From JABDMH01 sp965223165 (GTDB lineage: Bacteria > Bacteroidota > Bacteroidia > Chitinophagales > Saprospiraceae), in contig CBDCVQ010000017.1 in NCBI GenBank assembly GCA_965223165.1, forward strand, positions 62,001 to 126,000: DNA of 64,000 nucleotides. The letters are read 5' to 3'. Position numbers and translations under genes: made by a program. Positions 54,089 through 63,150 of the stretch are shown here, piece after piece; positions within the stretch are counted from its first letter, which is position 1, and each line of letters begins with the position of its first letter. The notes under the pieces are model-generated. The model saw only the letters and a list, made by a program, of their open reading frames with translations, did not search any database and had not been told where the DNA came from.

Positions 54089-56934
54089 CACGCCTGCTGG
54101 CATCGGCTGTCCTGGTTCTGGCAGTTTTTGCTGCCCAGGCGCAGCGTCCCTATTTTAGGCAGCATACCATCGTGCCCGCCGGCACGGAGATCAATTTCGT
54201 CACCCACGATCGGGAAGGCTTAATCTGGCTGGGCACCGACCGGGGTTTGCTGCGCTACGATGGGGTGGAGGCAAGGACCTACGCACCACCGGAGGACCCT
54301 CGGCCCCAACATACCACGGCCTTCTACATGGACGATAGCGGCGAACGCTGGGTGGGCTACGCTGACGGGAGCATCTGGTTGGTCAGATCAGATGGTCGAC
54401 TGGAGGCCTGGCAGCCCGAAGAAGGACTGCCCAAGCAACGGATCACGGGTATCCTCCAGGACTCGTCCCAACGTCTATGGCTGGCCACCTATGGCGAGGG
54501 CCTGTACGTCCGCGAGGATGGCCGTCTCTACAACTTTAACATGGACGACGGGCTTGCCTCCAACGAGATCTATGACATCGCCCTGGGGCCTGATGGCATG
54601 ATCTGGGCTGCCACGGATGACGGGGTCAATCTATGTCGATTTGAGGCGGGAGCCAAGCAGATCGAGCACCTGACCGGAGACCAGGGCTTGCTGGATGAGA
54701 TCGTGTACACCCTGCGATCGGACGAGGATGGCATGTGGCTGGGCTTTGAGGCGCGCGGTCTCTGCCACTATCACACCGACCGTCAAGTCGTCGATTGGCA
54801 CTCCGCCCAGTGGTCTGGCGGACCTGTGGTGGATCTGGCCTATTGTCCGGCGGGAGAGGTGTGGATTGCCACAGAACACGAGGGACTGATGCGCATGTCC
54901 AAGACCACAGGTGAGGTACTGCCCGTATTGGTAGACGGTCTGTCAGAAGGCGATCGACTGTCGGGTATGGTCAACGATCCGGAGACCAATCTTTGGCTGG
55001 TCACCGCTGCCGGCAAGGTGCTCTCCGGCAATCGACGTATTGAACTGCTGCACCATGGTCAGGGAGATATTCAGGCCATTTGTGAGGACGGTCAGGGTAG
55101 GATATGGCTGGGGCTGCCTGAGGGGCTTTGTCGCTTGGATGGCAATCAATTGGTGAGAGAGACGATCACCGACCAAATGGTCATCAGCCTGTACGCCGAT
55201 GAGCTGGACAATCTCTGGATCGGTACCTTCGGTCAGGGAGTTATCAAGTGGAATCCGGAGGACGGTCAGGTGTGTCGATTTGCTGAGCAGCAAGGTTTGG
55301 CCAACGGCAGTGTCCTTTCCATAGCCGGCCATCGGGATCAAATCTGGCTGGCCACGCTCGGAGGCATTACGACCATCCGCGACTCACTAAACGGATGGGA
55401 GCCCTGGCTCATGGAGATCCAAAACCTGACGCAGGACGGGGAGGCTGATGCCAGCTTCCTGTTCAGTGCCTTTGTGGATCGCCGCCACCGGACCTGGTTT
55501 GGATCTGATGGTCGCGGCGTGGTAAGGATCACTGAGGGCCAAGTCACCAATCTACTCGATCAGGAGGAGCTTCTGGTCCGCAAGGCCTACTGCTTTGCGG
55601 AGGATCGGCGCGGCGACCTGTGGATTGGGACCGCTGACAACGGGCTCTTTAGGTATGGGGCGCCACATGCGCAGCGGTATGCGATCGAATCCGGCCTGCG
55701 CAGCAATACTATTCTTTCGCTGGAGGTGGACAGATTTGACAATATCGTGGTAGTGCACAGTCAGGGGATCGACTTGCTACATCGAGACGGGTGGGTCGAG
55801 CATCTTAGCGAGGTGGCCGATCTGGCGCACTTTGATCCGAGCACCAATACCAGCTTCCGCACGAAGGATGGTTCGATCCTGGTCGGTGGCGACAACCTCA
55901 TCTTTAAGTACCGACCGCTTACTGACGGGCACAAGACATACCCCCGCGTGGTACTCAGTGATGCCAAAATATTTGATCAAAGTGTGGACATTCGGTCGGG
56001 CCTGCAACTGGCGCACCGCAGCAATTTTGCCCAGTTTGATTTTACCGGCATCTGGCTCACCAACCCCAAGGCTTTGTCATTCGAGTACATGCTGGTGGGC
56101 AATGACCCGCAGTCGCGCTCGTCCAAGGACAATCGGGTTTCCTATAGCCGTCTATCTCCGGGACAGTATGACCTTCAAGTACACGCTCGACTACATGATC
56201 AGATCATTGATGCCTCCAAGATCAGTGTACCCTTCCGCGTGTTGCGACCGGTCTGGCAACGCTGGTGGTTTATGTTGTTGTTTATCTCGGCGGTGGCCTG
56301 GCTGATCCTCCGATATCAGCGCTATCGAGAGCATGAGATCAACAAGCGCGAGCGGATGCGTCGGGAGAGGATTGAGTCACAGTTTGAGGTGCTAAAGGCG
56401 CAGATTAATCCCCACTTCCTGTTTAATAGCTTCAACACCCTGGCCAACTTGGTGGAGGAGGATGCGGGCAATGCCGTGGAGTACATAGAAAAGCTGTCGG
56501 ACTACTATCGCCGGATCATTCAGTTTAGAGATCAAAAGCTCATTTCCCTACACGAAGAGATCTCGCTGATCCACGACTTCAGATACCTGTTGCACCAGCG
56601 ATTTGGGGACAAACTCAAGATCCATATTGACCTGCATGGCGTCGACGGTGCGGTGCCCCCGCTATGCTTGCAGATGTTGGTAGAGAATGCGGTCAAACAC
56701 AATATCGTTTCTGCGGCAAAACCGTTACTTATCCAGATATCTGCCAACGGGGATGAGTACCTGGAAATCTCCAATAATATCCAGGAGAAGATCAATCCAG
56801 CGGTCTCCACCAAGTTCGGTCTGCAAAATATCAAGAGCCGGTATGCACTCCTATCGGATAGAAAGGTCTTTGTCGAGCGCAATCAAGGGACATTTGTCGT
56901 GCGAGTACCCGTCATTAAAACTGAAAAAGAATGA
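54085..56934 (+). CDS. beta-propeller sensor histidine kinase (LytS-type kinase domain)
   Basis: A 949-residue membrane sensor. Starts TTG with a signal peptide (LLASAVLVLAVFAAQA). Residues ~30-620 are two-component-regulator propeller repeats (LIWLGTDRGLLRYDG, RLWLATYGEGLYV, MIWAATDDGV). A Y_Y_Y-type domain follows (~640-715), then one transmembrane helix (~733-750). The cytoplasmic kinase is LytS-type, with the phospho-acceptor His777 in QINPHFLFNSFNTL and ATPase box LVENAVKHNI. Compared with the hybrid Bacteroides polysaccharide sensors, it lacks the receiver and AraC domains, which are supplied by the next gene. The stimulus is unknown. Confidence 0.93.
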   Translation: MTRLLASAVLVLAVFAAQAQRPYFRQHTIVPAGTEINFVTHDREGLIWLGTDRGLLRYDGVEARTYAPPEDPRPQHTTAFYMDDSGERWVGYADGSIWLVRSDGRLEAWQPEEGLPKQRITGILQDSSQRLWLATYGEGLYVREDGRLYNFNMDDGLASNEIYDIALGPDGMIWAATDDGVNLCRFEAGAKQIEHLTGDQGLLDEIVYTLRSDEDGMWLGFEARGLCHYHTDRQVVDWHSAQWSGGPVVDLAYCPAGEVWIATEHEGLMRMSKTTGEVLPVLVDGLSEGDRLSGMVNDPETNLWLVTAAGKVLSGNRRIELLHHGQGDIQAICEDGQGRIWLGLPEGLCRLDGNQLVRETITDQMVISLYADELDNLWIGTFGQGVIKWNPEDGQVCRFAEQQGLANGSVLSIAGHRDQIWLATLGGITTIRDSLNGWEPWLMEIQNLTQDGEADASFLFSAFVDRRHRTWFGSDGRGVVRITEGQVTNLLDQEELLVRKAYCFAEDRRGDLWIGTADNGLFRYGAPHAQRYAIESGLRSNTILSLEVDRFDNIVVVHSQGIDLLHRDGWVEHLSEVADLAHFDPSTNTSFRTKDGSILVGGDNLIFKYRPLTDGHKTYPRVVLSDAKIFDQSVDIRSGLQLAHRSNFAQFDFTGIWLTNPKALSFEYMLVGNDPQSRSSKDNRVSYSRLSPGQYDLQVHARLHDQIIDASKISVPFRVLRPVWQRWWFMLLFISAVAWLILRYQRYREHEINKRERMRRERIESQFEVLKAQINPHFLFNSFNTLANLVEEDAGNAVEYIEKLSDYYRRIIQFRDQKLISLHEEISLIHDFRYLLHQRFGDKLKIHIDLHGVDGAVPPLCLQMLVENAVKHNIVSAAKPLLIQISANGDEYLEISNNIQEKINPAVSTKFGLQNIKSRYALLSDRKVFVERNQGTFVVRVPVIKTEKE

Positions 56935-57674
56935 GAACACTTATCGTGGAGGATGAGCCCAATGCAGTGGTACGCTTGTCCAAGTTTTTGCATGATCTCG
57001 AGCCGGAAGTCGAGATCCTTGACTGCCTCGATGGTATCACGGCCACCGTGGATTGGTTTAGGGAGCATCCACCACCTGATCTGCTCTTTCTCGACATCCA
57101 CCTGTCAGACGGCAATTGCTTTGAGATCTTCGAGCAGTACCCACTTGACCTGCCCGTGATTTTTACCACCGCCTACGACGAGTACGCGTTGCGATCTTTC
57201 AACTACCACTCGCTAGACTATCTGCTGAAGCCGCTGAAAAAGGCTGATTTGCAACGGGCGCTTGATAAGTTTCGAAAAGTCAGGCGAGGCCCGGGAGATG
57301 ATAAGCACACCGGATCCGTCATGGAGACCCAACCCGGTTTGAGGCGACTGCTGGTCAAGGTCGGTCCCAAGATCAATCTCATCAAAATCAGCGAGGTAGC
57401 TTACTTCTACTCGTACAACAAGATCACTTTTGCAATCACCAGTGGCGGCCGCAGATTTCCGATTGACAAAAGCCTCGAGCAGATGGAGACATTGCTGCAG
57501 GGCCTCGAGTTCTTTCGTATTAATCGACAGTTTATCATACACATAGACGCGATCGACAATATGATGAGCTATTCCAAAGGCCGGGTCAAAATCAATCTTA
57601 AGCCTGCCTGTGACATGGAGACCATCGTCAGCACGGAGCGATCTCCTCACTTCAAGCGATGGTTGCGGAGTTGA
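56931..57674 (+). CDS. LytTR-family response regulator
   Basis: The 247-residue partner of the propeller kinase, overlapping its stop by four bases (ATGA). Receiver: acidic pair in VEDEP, Asp55 in LFLDIHLSD, TTAYDEYALRSF and Lys in YLLKPL. The LytTR domain occupies ~135-245 (ISEVAYFYSYNKITFAI, then FFRINRQFIIHIDAI). This pair probably regulates genes nearby or elsewhere through direct-repeat sites. The following cytochrome-like gene starts 128 bp later. Confidence 0.95.
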   Translation: MRTLIVEDEPNAVVRLSKFLHDLEPEVEILDCLDGITATVDWFREHPPPDLLFLDIHLSDGNCFEIFEQYPLDLPVIFTTAYDEYALRSFNYHSLDYLLKPLKKADLQRALDKFRKVRRGPGDDKHTGSVMETQPGLRRLLVKVGPKINLIKISEVAYFYSYNKITFAITSGGRRFPIDKSLEQMETLLQGLEFFRINRQFIIHIDAIDNMMSYSKGRVKINLKPACDMETIVSTERSPHFKRWLRS

Positions 57675-57802
57675 GCCGCCCCCTGCTGGAAGCAGGTGCC
57701 TGTTCGGCGGCCTTTCATACCTGCTCAGGTACCAATTCTGTTCTCGCTGGCATTTTCCGATACCTTTGACTGTTGGTGATCTTGGTATTTGCAAGCGATC
57801 TT

Positions 57803-58192
57803 ATGGTATTGAAAGCGAAGCGACTCGGCCGGCAGGTGGTCTATGCTGCAGGTATCGTATGTCTGGTGCTGGTCGCTGGGTGCGAGTATGATGTCGAGGA
57901 AGAGCTGGCGCCGGAGAAAACCTGTGACAGCGAAGAGGTGTCTTATCGGGATCAGATCGAGCCCATCCTTTCCGCACGATGCTACCAATGCCACGCCGCT
58001 GCGCTAAATCAAGGAAATGTCACGCTGGAAGGGTATGACCGGCTGAAAATATTGGCAGACAATGGACGGCTGCTCGGTGCGGTGCAATGGCAAGGGGGCT
58101 TCTCGCCCATGCCACAAAATGAACCGATGTTGCCGGAATGTGATATAGACCTCATCCAAGCCTGGGTAGAAGATGGTGCACCAAATAATTAG
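57803..58192 (+). CDS. small cytochrome c-like lipoprotein
   Basis: A 129-residue lipoprotein with signal peptide and lipobox VAGC (QVVYAAGIVCLVLVAGC). The haem-binding motif is CYQCH in EPILSARCYQCHA. The C-terminal MLPECDIDLIQAWVEDGAPNN is typical of planctomycetal/bacteroidetal single-haem domains. The ATG at 57803 is preferred to an in-frame start at 57773 because it places the lipobox correctly. It is followed at 3 bp by an OB-fold gene and then a YceI gene, an arrangement I associate with Bacteroidota membrane redox clusters; the role is unproven. Confidence 0.87.
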   Translation: MVLKAKRLGRQVVYAAGIVCLVLVAGCEYDVEEELAPEKTCDSEEVSYRDQIEPILSARCYQCHAAALNQGNVTLEGYDRLKILADNGRLLGAVQWQGGFSPMPQNEPMLPECDIDLIQAWVEDGAPNN

Positions 58193-58195
58193 CGC

Positions 58196-58603
58196 ATGAG
58201 AAGGTGGATATGGTTAGCTGCTCTTCTACTGGCCGTCACGGTAGGCGGTTACCTCTACATGAACCGCGACTTTCGGTCGGATATCGCCGGTGCGGAGCCT
58301 GCCTTCGAGTTGTCTGCCGAGCATCTGTATCAACAGTACACTCAGGACGAGGCTGCGGCGGATCAGCAATACCTGGGAGAGATCTTACTAGTGTCCGGCA
58401 CCGCCACATCGGTGGAGCGCCAGGAGCCCATTACGGTCGTCTTGGGTACGGGAGACCTTGGAGCCGTGGTCTGCGAATTGAATGCGGAACTCCTGGAGGA
58501 GTCGAACTTGCCGGAGCCCGGCGACCAACTTGCCATAAAGGCGACCTGCTCCGGTATGCTGCTCGACGTAATTTTGGTAAATGGCGTAATCGTCAAATCA
58601 TGA
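58196..58603 (+). CDS. OB-fold tRNA_anti-like protein
   Basis: A 135-residue protein with an N-terminal membrane/signal segment (WLAALLLAVTVGGYLY) and an OB-fold of the tRNA_anti-like type (ELSAEHLYQQYTQDEAAADQ, then GEILLVSGTATSV, read in parts). Such domains occur in Bacteroidota lipoproteins and periplasmic proteins without known ligands. It overlaps the next YceI gene by four bases (ATGA) and follows the cytochrome gene at 3 bp, so the three share an operon. Confidence 0.82.
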   Translation: MRRWIWLAALLLAVTVGGYLYMNRDFRSDIAGAEPAFELSAEHLYQQYTQDEAAADQQYLGEILLVSGTATSVERQEPITVVLGTGDLGAVVCELNAELLEESNLPEPGDQLAIKATCSGMLLDVILVNGVIVKS

Positions 58604-59160
58604 AAGCAGTTGCATTGATCATCATCGTGTTGGTCTCCCTGGATCTACCAGCCCAAAAGTACTTCACCAAAGCGGGGAGCATCGAGTTCCATTCGGAGAC
58701 GCCGCTGGAGCGCATTCATGCGGTGAACAACAAAGCAGTGAGTGTGATCGATCTCGAAAAAGGCCAGGTACAGTTTTCAGTGCTGATGAAGGGGTTTCAT
58801 TTTGAGAATGCCTTGATGCAGGTCCATTTCAACGAAAACTACGTCTACTCGGATCAGTACCCCAAGGCTACATTCAGAAGCACCGAATCTCAACTGACGA
58901 ACCTCGACTTGTCTCAGGACGGTGAGCAGGTGCTGCAAGTGAAAGGTGATCTGACCATCAAAGGGGTAACCAAGGAGGTAGAGGCAGCCGTCACTATCCG
59001 TGTGGCCGGAGAAGGTTTTTCTGGTACGACGACCTTTGACGTCTCGCCCGCCGATTTTGAGATCGAAATACCCAAACTGGTGCGAAATAAAATAGCCAAG
59101 ACCATTTCTATTCAGATCTCAGCGGTCTATGAAGCTTACCAAAAAGTCTTGAAGGAATGA
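58600..59160 (+). CDS. YceI-like lipid-binding fold protein
   Basis: A 186-residue exported protein, start ATG at 58600; a frame reaching back to 58204 overlaps the OB-fold gene and is not protein-like. Signal peptide VALIIIVLVSLDLPAQ. The YceI fold is clear (AGSIEFHSETPLERIHA, HFNENYVYSDQYPKATF, then VKGDLTIKGVTKEVE). It is a paralogue of the gene at 53516 in fold and in the shared HFNENY motif. Its stop overlaps the DUF5777 gene by four bases. Confidence 0.93.
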   Translation: MKAVALIIIVLVSLDLPAQKYFTKAGSIEFHSETPLERIHAVNNKAVSVIDLEKGQVQFSVLMKGFHFENALMQVHFNENYVYSDQYPKATFRSTESQLTNLDLSQDGEQVLQVKGDLTIKGVTKEVEAAVTIRVAGEGFSGTTTFDVSPADFEIEIPKLVRNKIAKTISIQISAVYEAYQKVLKE

Positions 59161-60029
59161 GATACGGGCTCTTGATGGTGCTGGGATGGCTGGTCACGTT
59201 CGTGACCGCACAAGAGGATCTGCTGCAACTCCTTGAGGAAGAGGAGACGACAGAATATGTCGGCGCGATCTTCAAGACTTCACGGATCATCAATGGACAC
59301 TCCATTGAAAACACGCCTCGCAACATTCTGGATATTCGCATATCCCACCGCTTTGGATTTGTTGAGAATGGCCTGTATGACCTTTTTGGACTGGATGGAG
59401 CCACCATCCGGATCGGTGCCGACTGGGGAGTGTCCGATCGCTTTTCGATGGGCATCGGACGCAGCAGCATTGAGAAGACTTACGACATCTATGGAAAATA
59501 TCGGCTGGTTCGGCAGAGCAGGGGCGCCAAAAACATACCCGTCAATGTCAGTTACCTGTTCTCCGCAGCCATCAATACCCTCAAGTATGAGGACCCCGAT
59601 GCCTCCAATCTGTTCAGCTCCCGCCTGTACTATACACATCAGATCATGGTAGCGCGTAAGTTTAGCGAGGGTCTAAGCCTTCAGCTGATGCCAACGATGG
59701 TGCACCGCAATTGGGTGCAAACCCGCCAAGAGGAGCACGATGTGTTGGCCTTGGGCATCGGAGGGAGGCAGAAGATATCCCGTCGGGTGAGCATCAATTT
59801 TGAATACTACTATGTCCTGCCCGACCAGTTGGCACCCCGGTACCGCAACAGTTTTTCCCTGGGATTGGACCTCGAGACGGGCGGCCACGTATTTCAATTG
59901 CACTTTACCAATTCCACCTCGATGATCTACAAAGGTTTTATCGCAGAGACCGTCGGAGACTGGGGCGATGGTGGCGTACATTTCGGCTTTAATATTTCGC
60001 GGGTATTTTCCTTGCGATCCAACCGTTGA
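59157..60029 (+). CDS. DUF5777 family outer-membrane beta-barrel protein
   Basis: A 290-residue protein with a signal peptide (YGLLMVLGWLVTFVTAQ) and alternating amphipathic beta strands. Family marks include TPRNILDIRISHRFG and LDGATIRIGADWGVSDRFSMGIGRSS, read in parts. DUF5777 barrels in Bacteroidota commonly follow a YceI and a cytochrome c-like gene, as here, and are predicted outer-membrane proteins of unknown function. An intergenic inverted-repeat element starts 25 bp after the stop. Confidence 0.88.
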   Translation: MRYGLLMVLGWLVTFVTAQEDLLQLLEEEETTEYVGAIFKTSRIINGHSIENTPRNILDIRISHRFGFVENGLYDLFGLDGATIRIGADWGVSDRFSMGIGRSSIEKTYDIYGKYRLVRQSRGAKNIPVNVSYLFSAAINTLKYEDPDASNLFSSRLYYTHQIMVARKFSEGLSLQLMPTMVHRNWVQTRQEEHDVLALGIGGRQKISRRVSINFEYYYVLPDQLAPRYRNSFSLGLDLETGGHVFQLHFTNSTSMIYKGFIAETVGDWGDGGVHFGFNISRVFSLRSNR

Positions 60030-60053
60030 GCGAGGAAGAACCAGCTCGGGATT

Positions 60054-60283
60054 TAGTAGAGTTTCGCATTCGATAAGTTGAATAATTCTAATAGGATTTT
60101 GTTCGCAGACGAGGCATGACCGAACGATCTCCTAGAGTCGAGCATGACAATGCGAGAAGTGAGGGAACCGCGAAAGCGGGTGGGTGGCTAGACATAGCCG
60201 TAGCTATGGCGAGGCTTTGCAACGAAGTATGCGGACCAAAGACATTAGAATTAACCACAAGATTTAATGCGAAACCTCTACTA
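60054..60283. repeat. 230-bp inverted-repeat element with internal hairpins (MITE-like)
   Basis: The ends are imperfect inverted repeats: left TAGTAGAGTTTCGCATT (60054-60070), right AATGCGAAACCTCTACTA (60266-60283), with one base gap, and a further matching TAATTCTAAT just inside. Both ends border on TA. The core has a GNRA tetraloop hairpin, CCGC-GAAA-GCGG (60168-60179), and CATAGC-CGTA-GCTATG (60193-60208). It has no coding capacity. The right end supplies the TAG stop codon of the sterol-desaturase gene (60281-60283). It could be a MITE or a structured RNA; no transposase relation can be shown from this window. Confidence 0.7.
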
Positions 60284-61306
60284 GCCCTTTGACTTGATAT
60301 AGCCGTGCAAGTTCTGATGGACGAAGTCGCTCGGAAACTCCTCTACACCGGGGAATCCGAGTCGGATGTCTCGACCATCGTGCGGGATGTATACCGTGCC
60401 AAAAAGATAGTCCCACAGGGCTAAGCTCAGGCCAAAGTTGACGCCAAATCTCTTCTCCTCGGGCAGGTGATAGGCATGATGCCAAATGTGCATCTCCGGA
60501 TTGTTGAAGACTTTTTTCATGACAGGCCCTAGGAGGAGGGCAAAGGCCGATGCGGACCCCAGCACGACCAGTACACTTTGCAAGCCGGACGGTTGAGCCA
60601 CCAGCCGAATGTCAAAGGCCCCTGTGGCGATACAAATGCCTACCAGTGTACCGACCACCGTGGCGGAGACATAGCCCGACACGGTGATGTTGGAGTGATT
60701 GAAATGACCGACGGCCAGGGTGAATATGTGGATGATAAAGAAGTCGTAAAGACCGATGCCTAGCAATGCCAACGGAATATATTCGATGGACCGATAGACT
60801 ACATTTTCCATCCAATGATACCGCAGCTGAGCGGCAAAGCCCATCTGCTCGACTGAATGATGGACTTTGTGAAATTCCCAAAGCCAGGCATTACGATGGA
60901 GCAGACGATGCACCCACCACTGCACAAAATCCCGCACAAAGAAGCCCGTCAACAGAATGGCCCATAGCGGCCAACCGTACATGGGATTAAGGGTGGTAAG
61001 GTCAGCCCCGGTCAGCGCAAGGATCACGTCATTAAAAAGGCGAACGACCACATCGCTGGCCGCGTTGTAGATGATCAGGGAAAAAAGAAAGAAGTTGAAA
61101 AACATGTAGAAAGCGTCCAACCAAAAGTCCTTTCTGAACTTGGGCTGGTCCTTGCGCCACGGCCGCAACCATTCGAGGGCCAGGAAGAATACCGACACCA
61201 GGAGGAGCCAATAGAAGTAATTGTGCCAGGATGGGTGGGTGATCTCAGACCAAAGGTAGCGGGCATATCCCCGGTAGCCATCCACAAACGTTTGCCAGTA
61301 GTTCAC
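60281..61306 (-). CDS. sterol desaturase/fatty acid hydroxylase family membrane protein
   Basis: A 341-residue integral membrane di-iron enzyme that should oxidise a lipid or sterol-like substrate. The histidine boxes are readable as HRLLH in WWVHRLLHRNAW, HKVHH in EFHKVHHSVEQ and HIWHHAYH near the C terminus. Several hydrophobic segments precede and separate them. The substrate is unknown. It is translated after the rhodanese gene with a four-base overlap. Its stop codon falls within the inverted-repeat element at 60054-60283, so the original 3' end may have differed. Confidence 0.93.
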   Translation of the reverse strand: MNYWQTFVDGYRGYARYLWSEITHPSWHNYFYWLLLVSVFFLALEWLRPWRKDQPKFRKDFWLDAFYMFFNFFLFSLIIYNAASDVVVRLFNDVILALTGADLTTLNPMYGWPLWAILLTGFFVRDFVQWWVHRLLHRNAWLWEFHKVHHSVEQMGFAAQLRYHWMENVVYRSIEYIPLALLGIGLYDFFIIHIFTLAVGHFNHSNITVSGYVSATVVGTLVGICIATGAFDIRLVAQPSGLQSVLVVLGSASAFALLLGPVMKKVFNNPEMHIWHHAYHLPEEKRFGVNFGLSLALWDYLFGTVYIPHDGRDIRLGFPGVEEFPSDFVHQNLHGYIKSKG

Positions 61307-61689
61307 TTGCTCGCTTGATAATCAGACCATCCATGGTAACCGGTCTTCAACTCAAACACCCGCTCAAAGCCCATGTCTTTCATCAGGGTCAGCGTCTGCC
61401 CACTGCGTATGCCCGCTGCGCAATAGACACCGTAGGCTTTGCTGCGATCCAACTGGTCGACGGCCTGCTTAAATCCATCGCTGCGAAAGTCCAGGTTGAT
61501 GGCCCCTTCAATCTGGCCATTGGCCACCTCCTCCGGCGTACGTACGTCCATGACGACGAGGTCTTTGTGGTCCAAGATCTGCTCAAACTGGGCGGGTTCA
61601 AGGCGCGAGAAGCTCTCGGGGAGGGGAGTCTGGCTACAAGCCAGTAGGAGAAGACAACTCCCAAGGATTAAGCATTTCATTCGTCTCAT
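61303..61689 (-). CDS. rhodanese-like lipoprotein
   Basis: A 128-residue protein with a lipoprotein signal (CLILGSCLLLLAC) and a single rhodanese domain. The active-site Cys lies in YGVYCAAGIRSGQT, and VVMDVRTPEEVANGQIEGAINLD is the family's strong block. It may carry or transfer persulfide sulfur in the periplasm; the partner is unknown. It overlaps the desaturase gene by four bases, and about 270 bp of gene-free DNA lie upstream. Confidence 0.92.
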   Translation of the reverse strand: MRRMKCLILGSCLLLLACSQTPLPESFSRLEPAQFEQILDHKDLVVMDVRTPEEVANGQIEGAINLDFRSDGFKQAVDQLDRSKAYGVYCAAGIRSGQTLTLMKDMGFERVFELKTGYHGWSDYQASK

Positions 61690-61960
61690 AAGGGTACTAA
61701 TAGATCTGATTGCTAAGTTTTGCCAGATTTATTTCGAGATCATTTTTCGTCATACATCAAGGAGCAATATAGAGGCACAGCAGGGACCACGACGAGCCTC
61801 TGCAACCCGGCGTAGCGGCAAAAATGGCCCAAATACACAAGCAATAAATTAGGCTTAAGACCACTCCGCCCTAGCCAAATATCTTACTTTTTTCCAGCGA
61901 CCATATTTAACAAATTCATTACTTGCGGTTTCTGCTTTTCTGGATCAATTTTACACAAAG

Positions 61961-62362
61961 ATGACGACGGTGCTTCCTCATCTCGAATCTGGCTTAGTTT
62001 TTGTTGCCAGTGCAGATGCAATGAGTATCGAAGAAATCAATAGGAAGCACTATTTCAGGACCGACATGTACTATCGGGTGGGATATGGTCTGTCCTCGCG
62101 ATTGCTGGCCTTTCGAAATGGGATCATCTACCTGCAGGTGGTCGTCGGTCGCAAGTGGGACAAAGACTACCATGCTACCACCCTTGAACTGGCCCATTGT
62201 TGGAAGGCGGAACACGAGGAGCTCGCGGATGCCCTTGGCTGCAAGGTCTTTATCGTTGATGCACACAGGTATCCCTACAAACAAGACCTCTTGAAGCTGA
62301 AGATCCACGTTTCGTACGACGCCAGAATGGGTATGTTGTTTTCTAGCAACGTCTTGAACTGA
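61961..62362 (+). CDS. protein of unknown function
   Basis: Not recognised. The 133-residue protein is soluble, with no signal peptide. The pattern LVVGRKW-like strand followed by KAEHEELADALGCKVFIVDAH suggests an alpha/beta fold, without a catalytic motif I can name. Its 3' end overlaps the convergent membrane-protein gene by 20 bp, so one of the two stops may be affected by transcription of the other. Nothing in the neighbourhood points to a function. Confidence 0.6.
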   Translation: MTTVLPHLESGLVFVASADAMSIEEINRKHYFRTDMYYRVGYGLSSRLLAFRNGIIYLQVVVGRKWDKDYHATTLELAHCWKAEHEELADALGCKVFIVDAHRYPYKQDLLKLKIHVSYDARMGMLFSSNVLN

Positions 62363-63065
62363 GCGCAGATCCTGCCTTGACGATCCCGAAAGGCAGGTAC
62401 ATGATCAGAAATAGCAAGATCATAATAACTTCTCCTACCAGAATGTAGATTGGCCAAGGCCCAAGCAAATCAGCCAGACTGGGCCCGGGCGGTTTTTCGC
62501 AGGTATAGCCATAGTTGGCACCTAGTAGGTAGTTGATGGGCAGCGTCAGCACTAGAAAGACCTGCGCGGCAACCACGGCATGCCATAGGTCCCGGAGTGT
62601 GGGGCGAAATCGATAGACAAAAATGGGATACAGGATGAGCAGCACGAGCCCCGCGTGAAGGAGCCAATACCTCCAGTAGGCATATTGAGGGAAATCTTCA
62701 ACAAGGTCAGGGGTGATCAGTGCTTGTAGGGTGCCGGCCATGATCCAGTAGTACAGCACCCCAAAAGCCCTGCGATGGCGGTGATACAGCATGATCGGGA
62801 CCAGGAAGGTCACCAGTCGGCACATGTGCAGGGGGAGATCTAGCGCTGGATCAAACGTGCCGGAGATCGAGGCACGAATCACATCAACCACCAGCAAGAT
62901 GGGAAGGAGGCAAGCCGGAATAACTGCCGCGAGGTGCTGCCCTCGTGGCGACAAGGACTGAGATCGCCGGATCCAGAGCCCGCCCGCCAGCGCCAGGACA
63001 AGCACGGGTAACCCATGTGACCAGCCGAAGGGCTCAAAGGAGAGCTCGATCATCTGTGGAGGCAT
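62343..63065 (-). CDS. TIGR02206-type integral membrane protein (YwaF-like)
   Basis: A 240-residue inner-membrane protein with about seven transmembrane segments, matching the TIGR02206/YwaF family by the block LPLHMCRLVTFLVPIML and LPINYLLGANYGY. The function is unknown. It is divergent from the dinB gene and converges with the short gene at 61961, overlapping it by 20 bp. The start is the ATG at 63065. Confidence 0.85.
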   Translation of the reverse strand: MPPQMIELSFEPFGWSHGLPVLVLALAGGLWIRRSQSLSPRGQHLAAVIPACLLPILLVVDVIRASISGTFDPALDLPLHMCRLVTFLVPIMLYHRHRRAFGVLYYWIMAGTLQALITPDLVEDFPQYAYWRYWLLHAGLVLLILYPIFVYRFRPTLRDLWHAVVAAQVFLVLTLPINYLLGANYGYTCEKPPGPSLADLLGPWPIYILVGEVIMILLFLIMYLPFGIVKAGSALSSRRC

Positions 63066-63150
63066 GTACGCTTGCTATGATTTCTCAATTCTGGTGAAAA
63101 ATACTATGTTAATCTCCAACGAGCAGGTACGACTTGTGCCGCTCAATCCT

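Noticed and set aside
58204..58599. Extended N-terminal part of the second YceI frame
   Set aside because: It overlaps the OB-fold gene in another frame and encodes no signal peptide; the ATG at 58600 does.
61765..61830. Short similarity to the 60-kb element (TGCAAC...GCGG blocks)
   Set aside because: Only a few short blocks match with many mismatches and no inverted ends; chance cannot be excluded without a genome-wide comparison.
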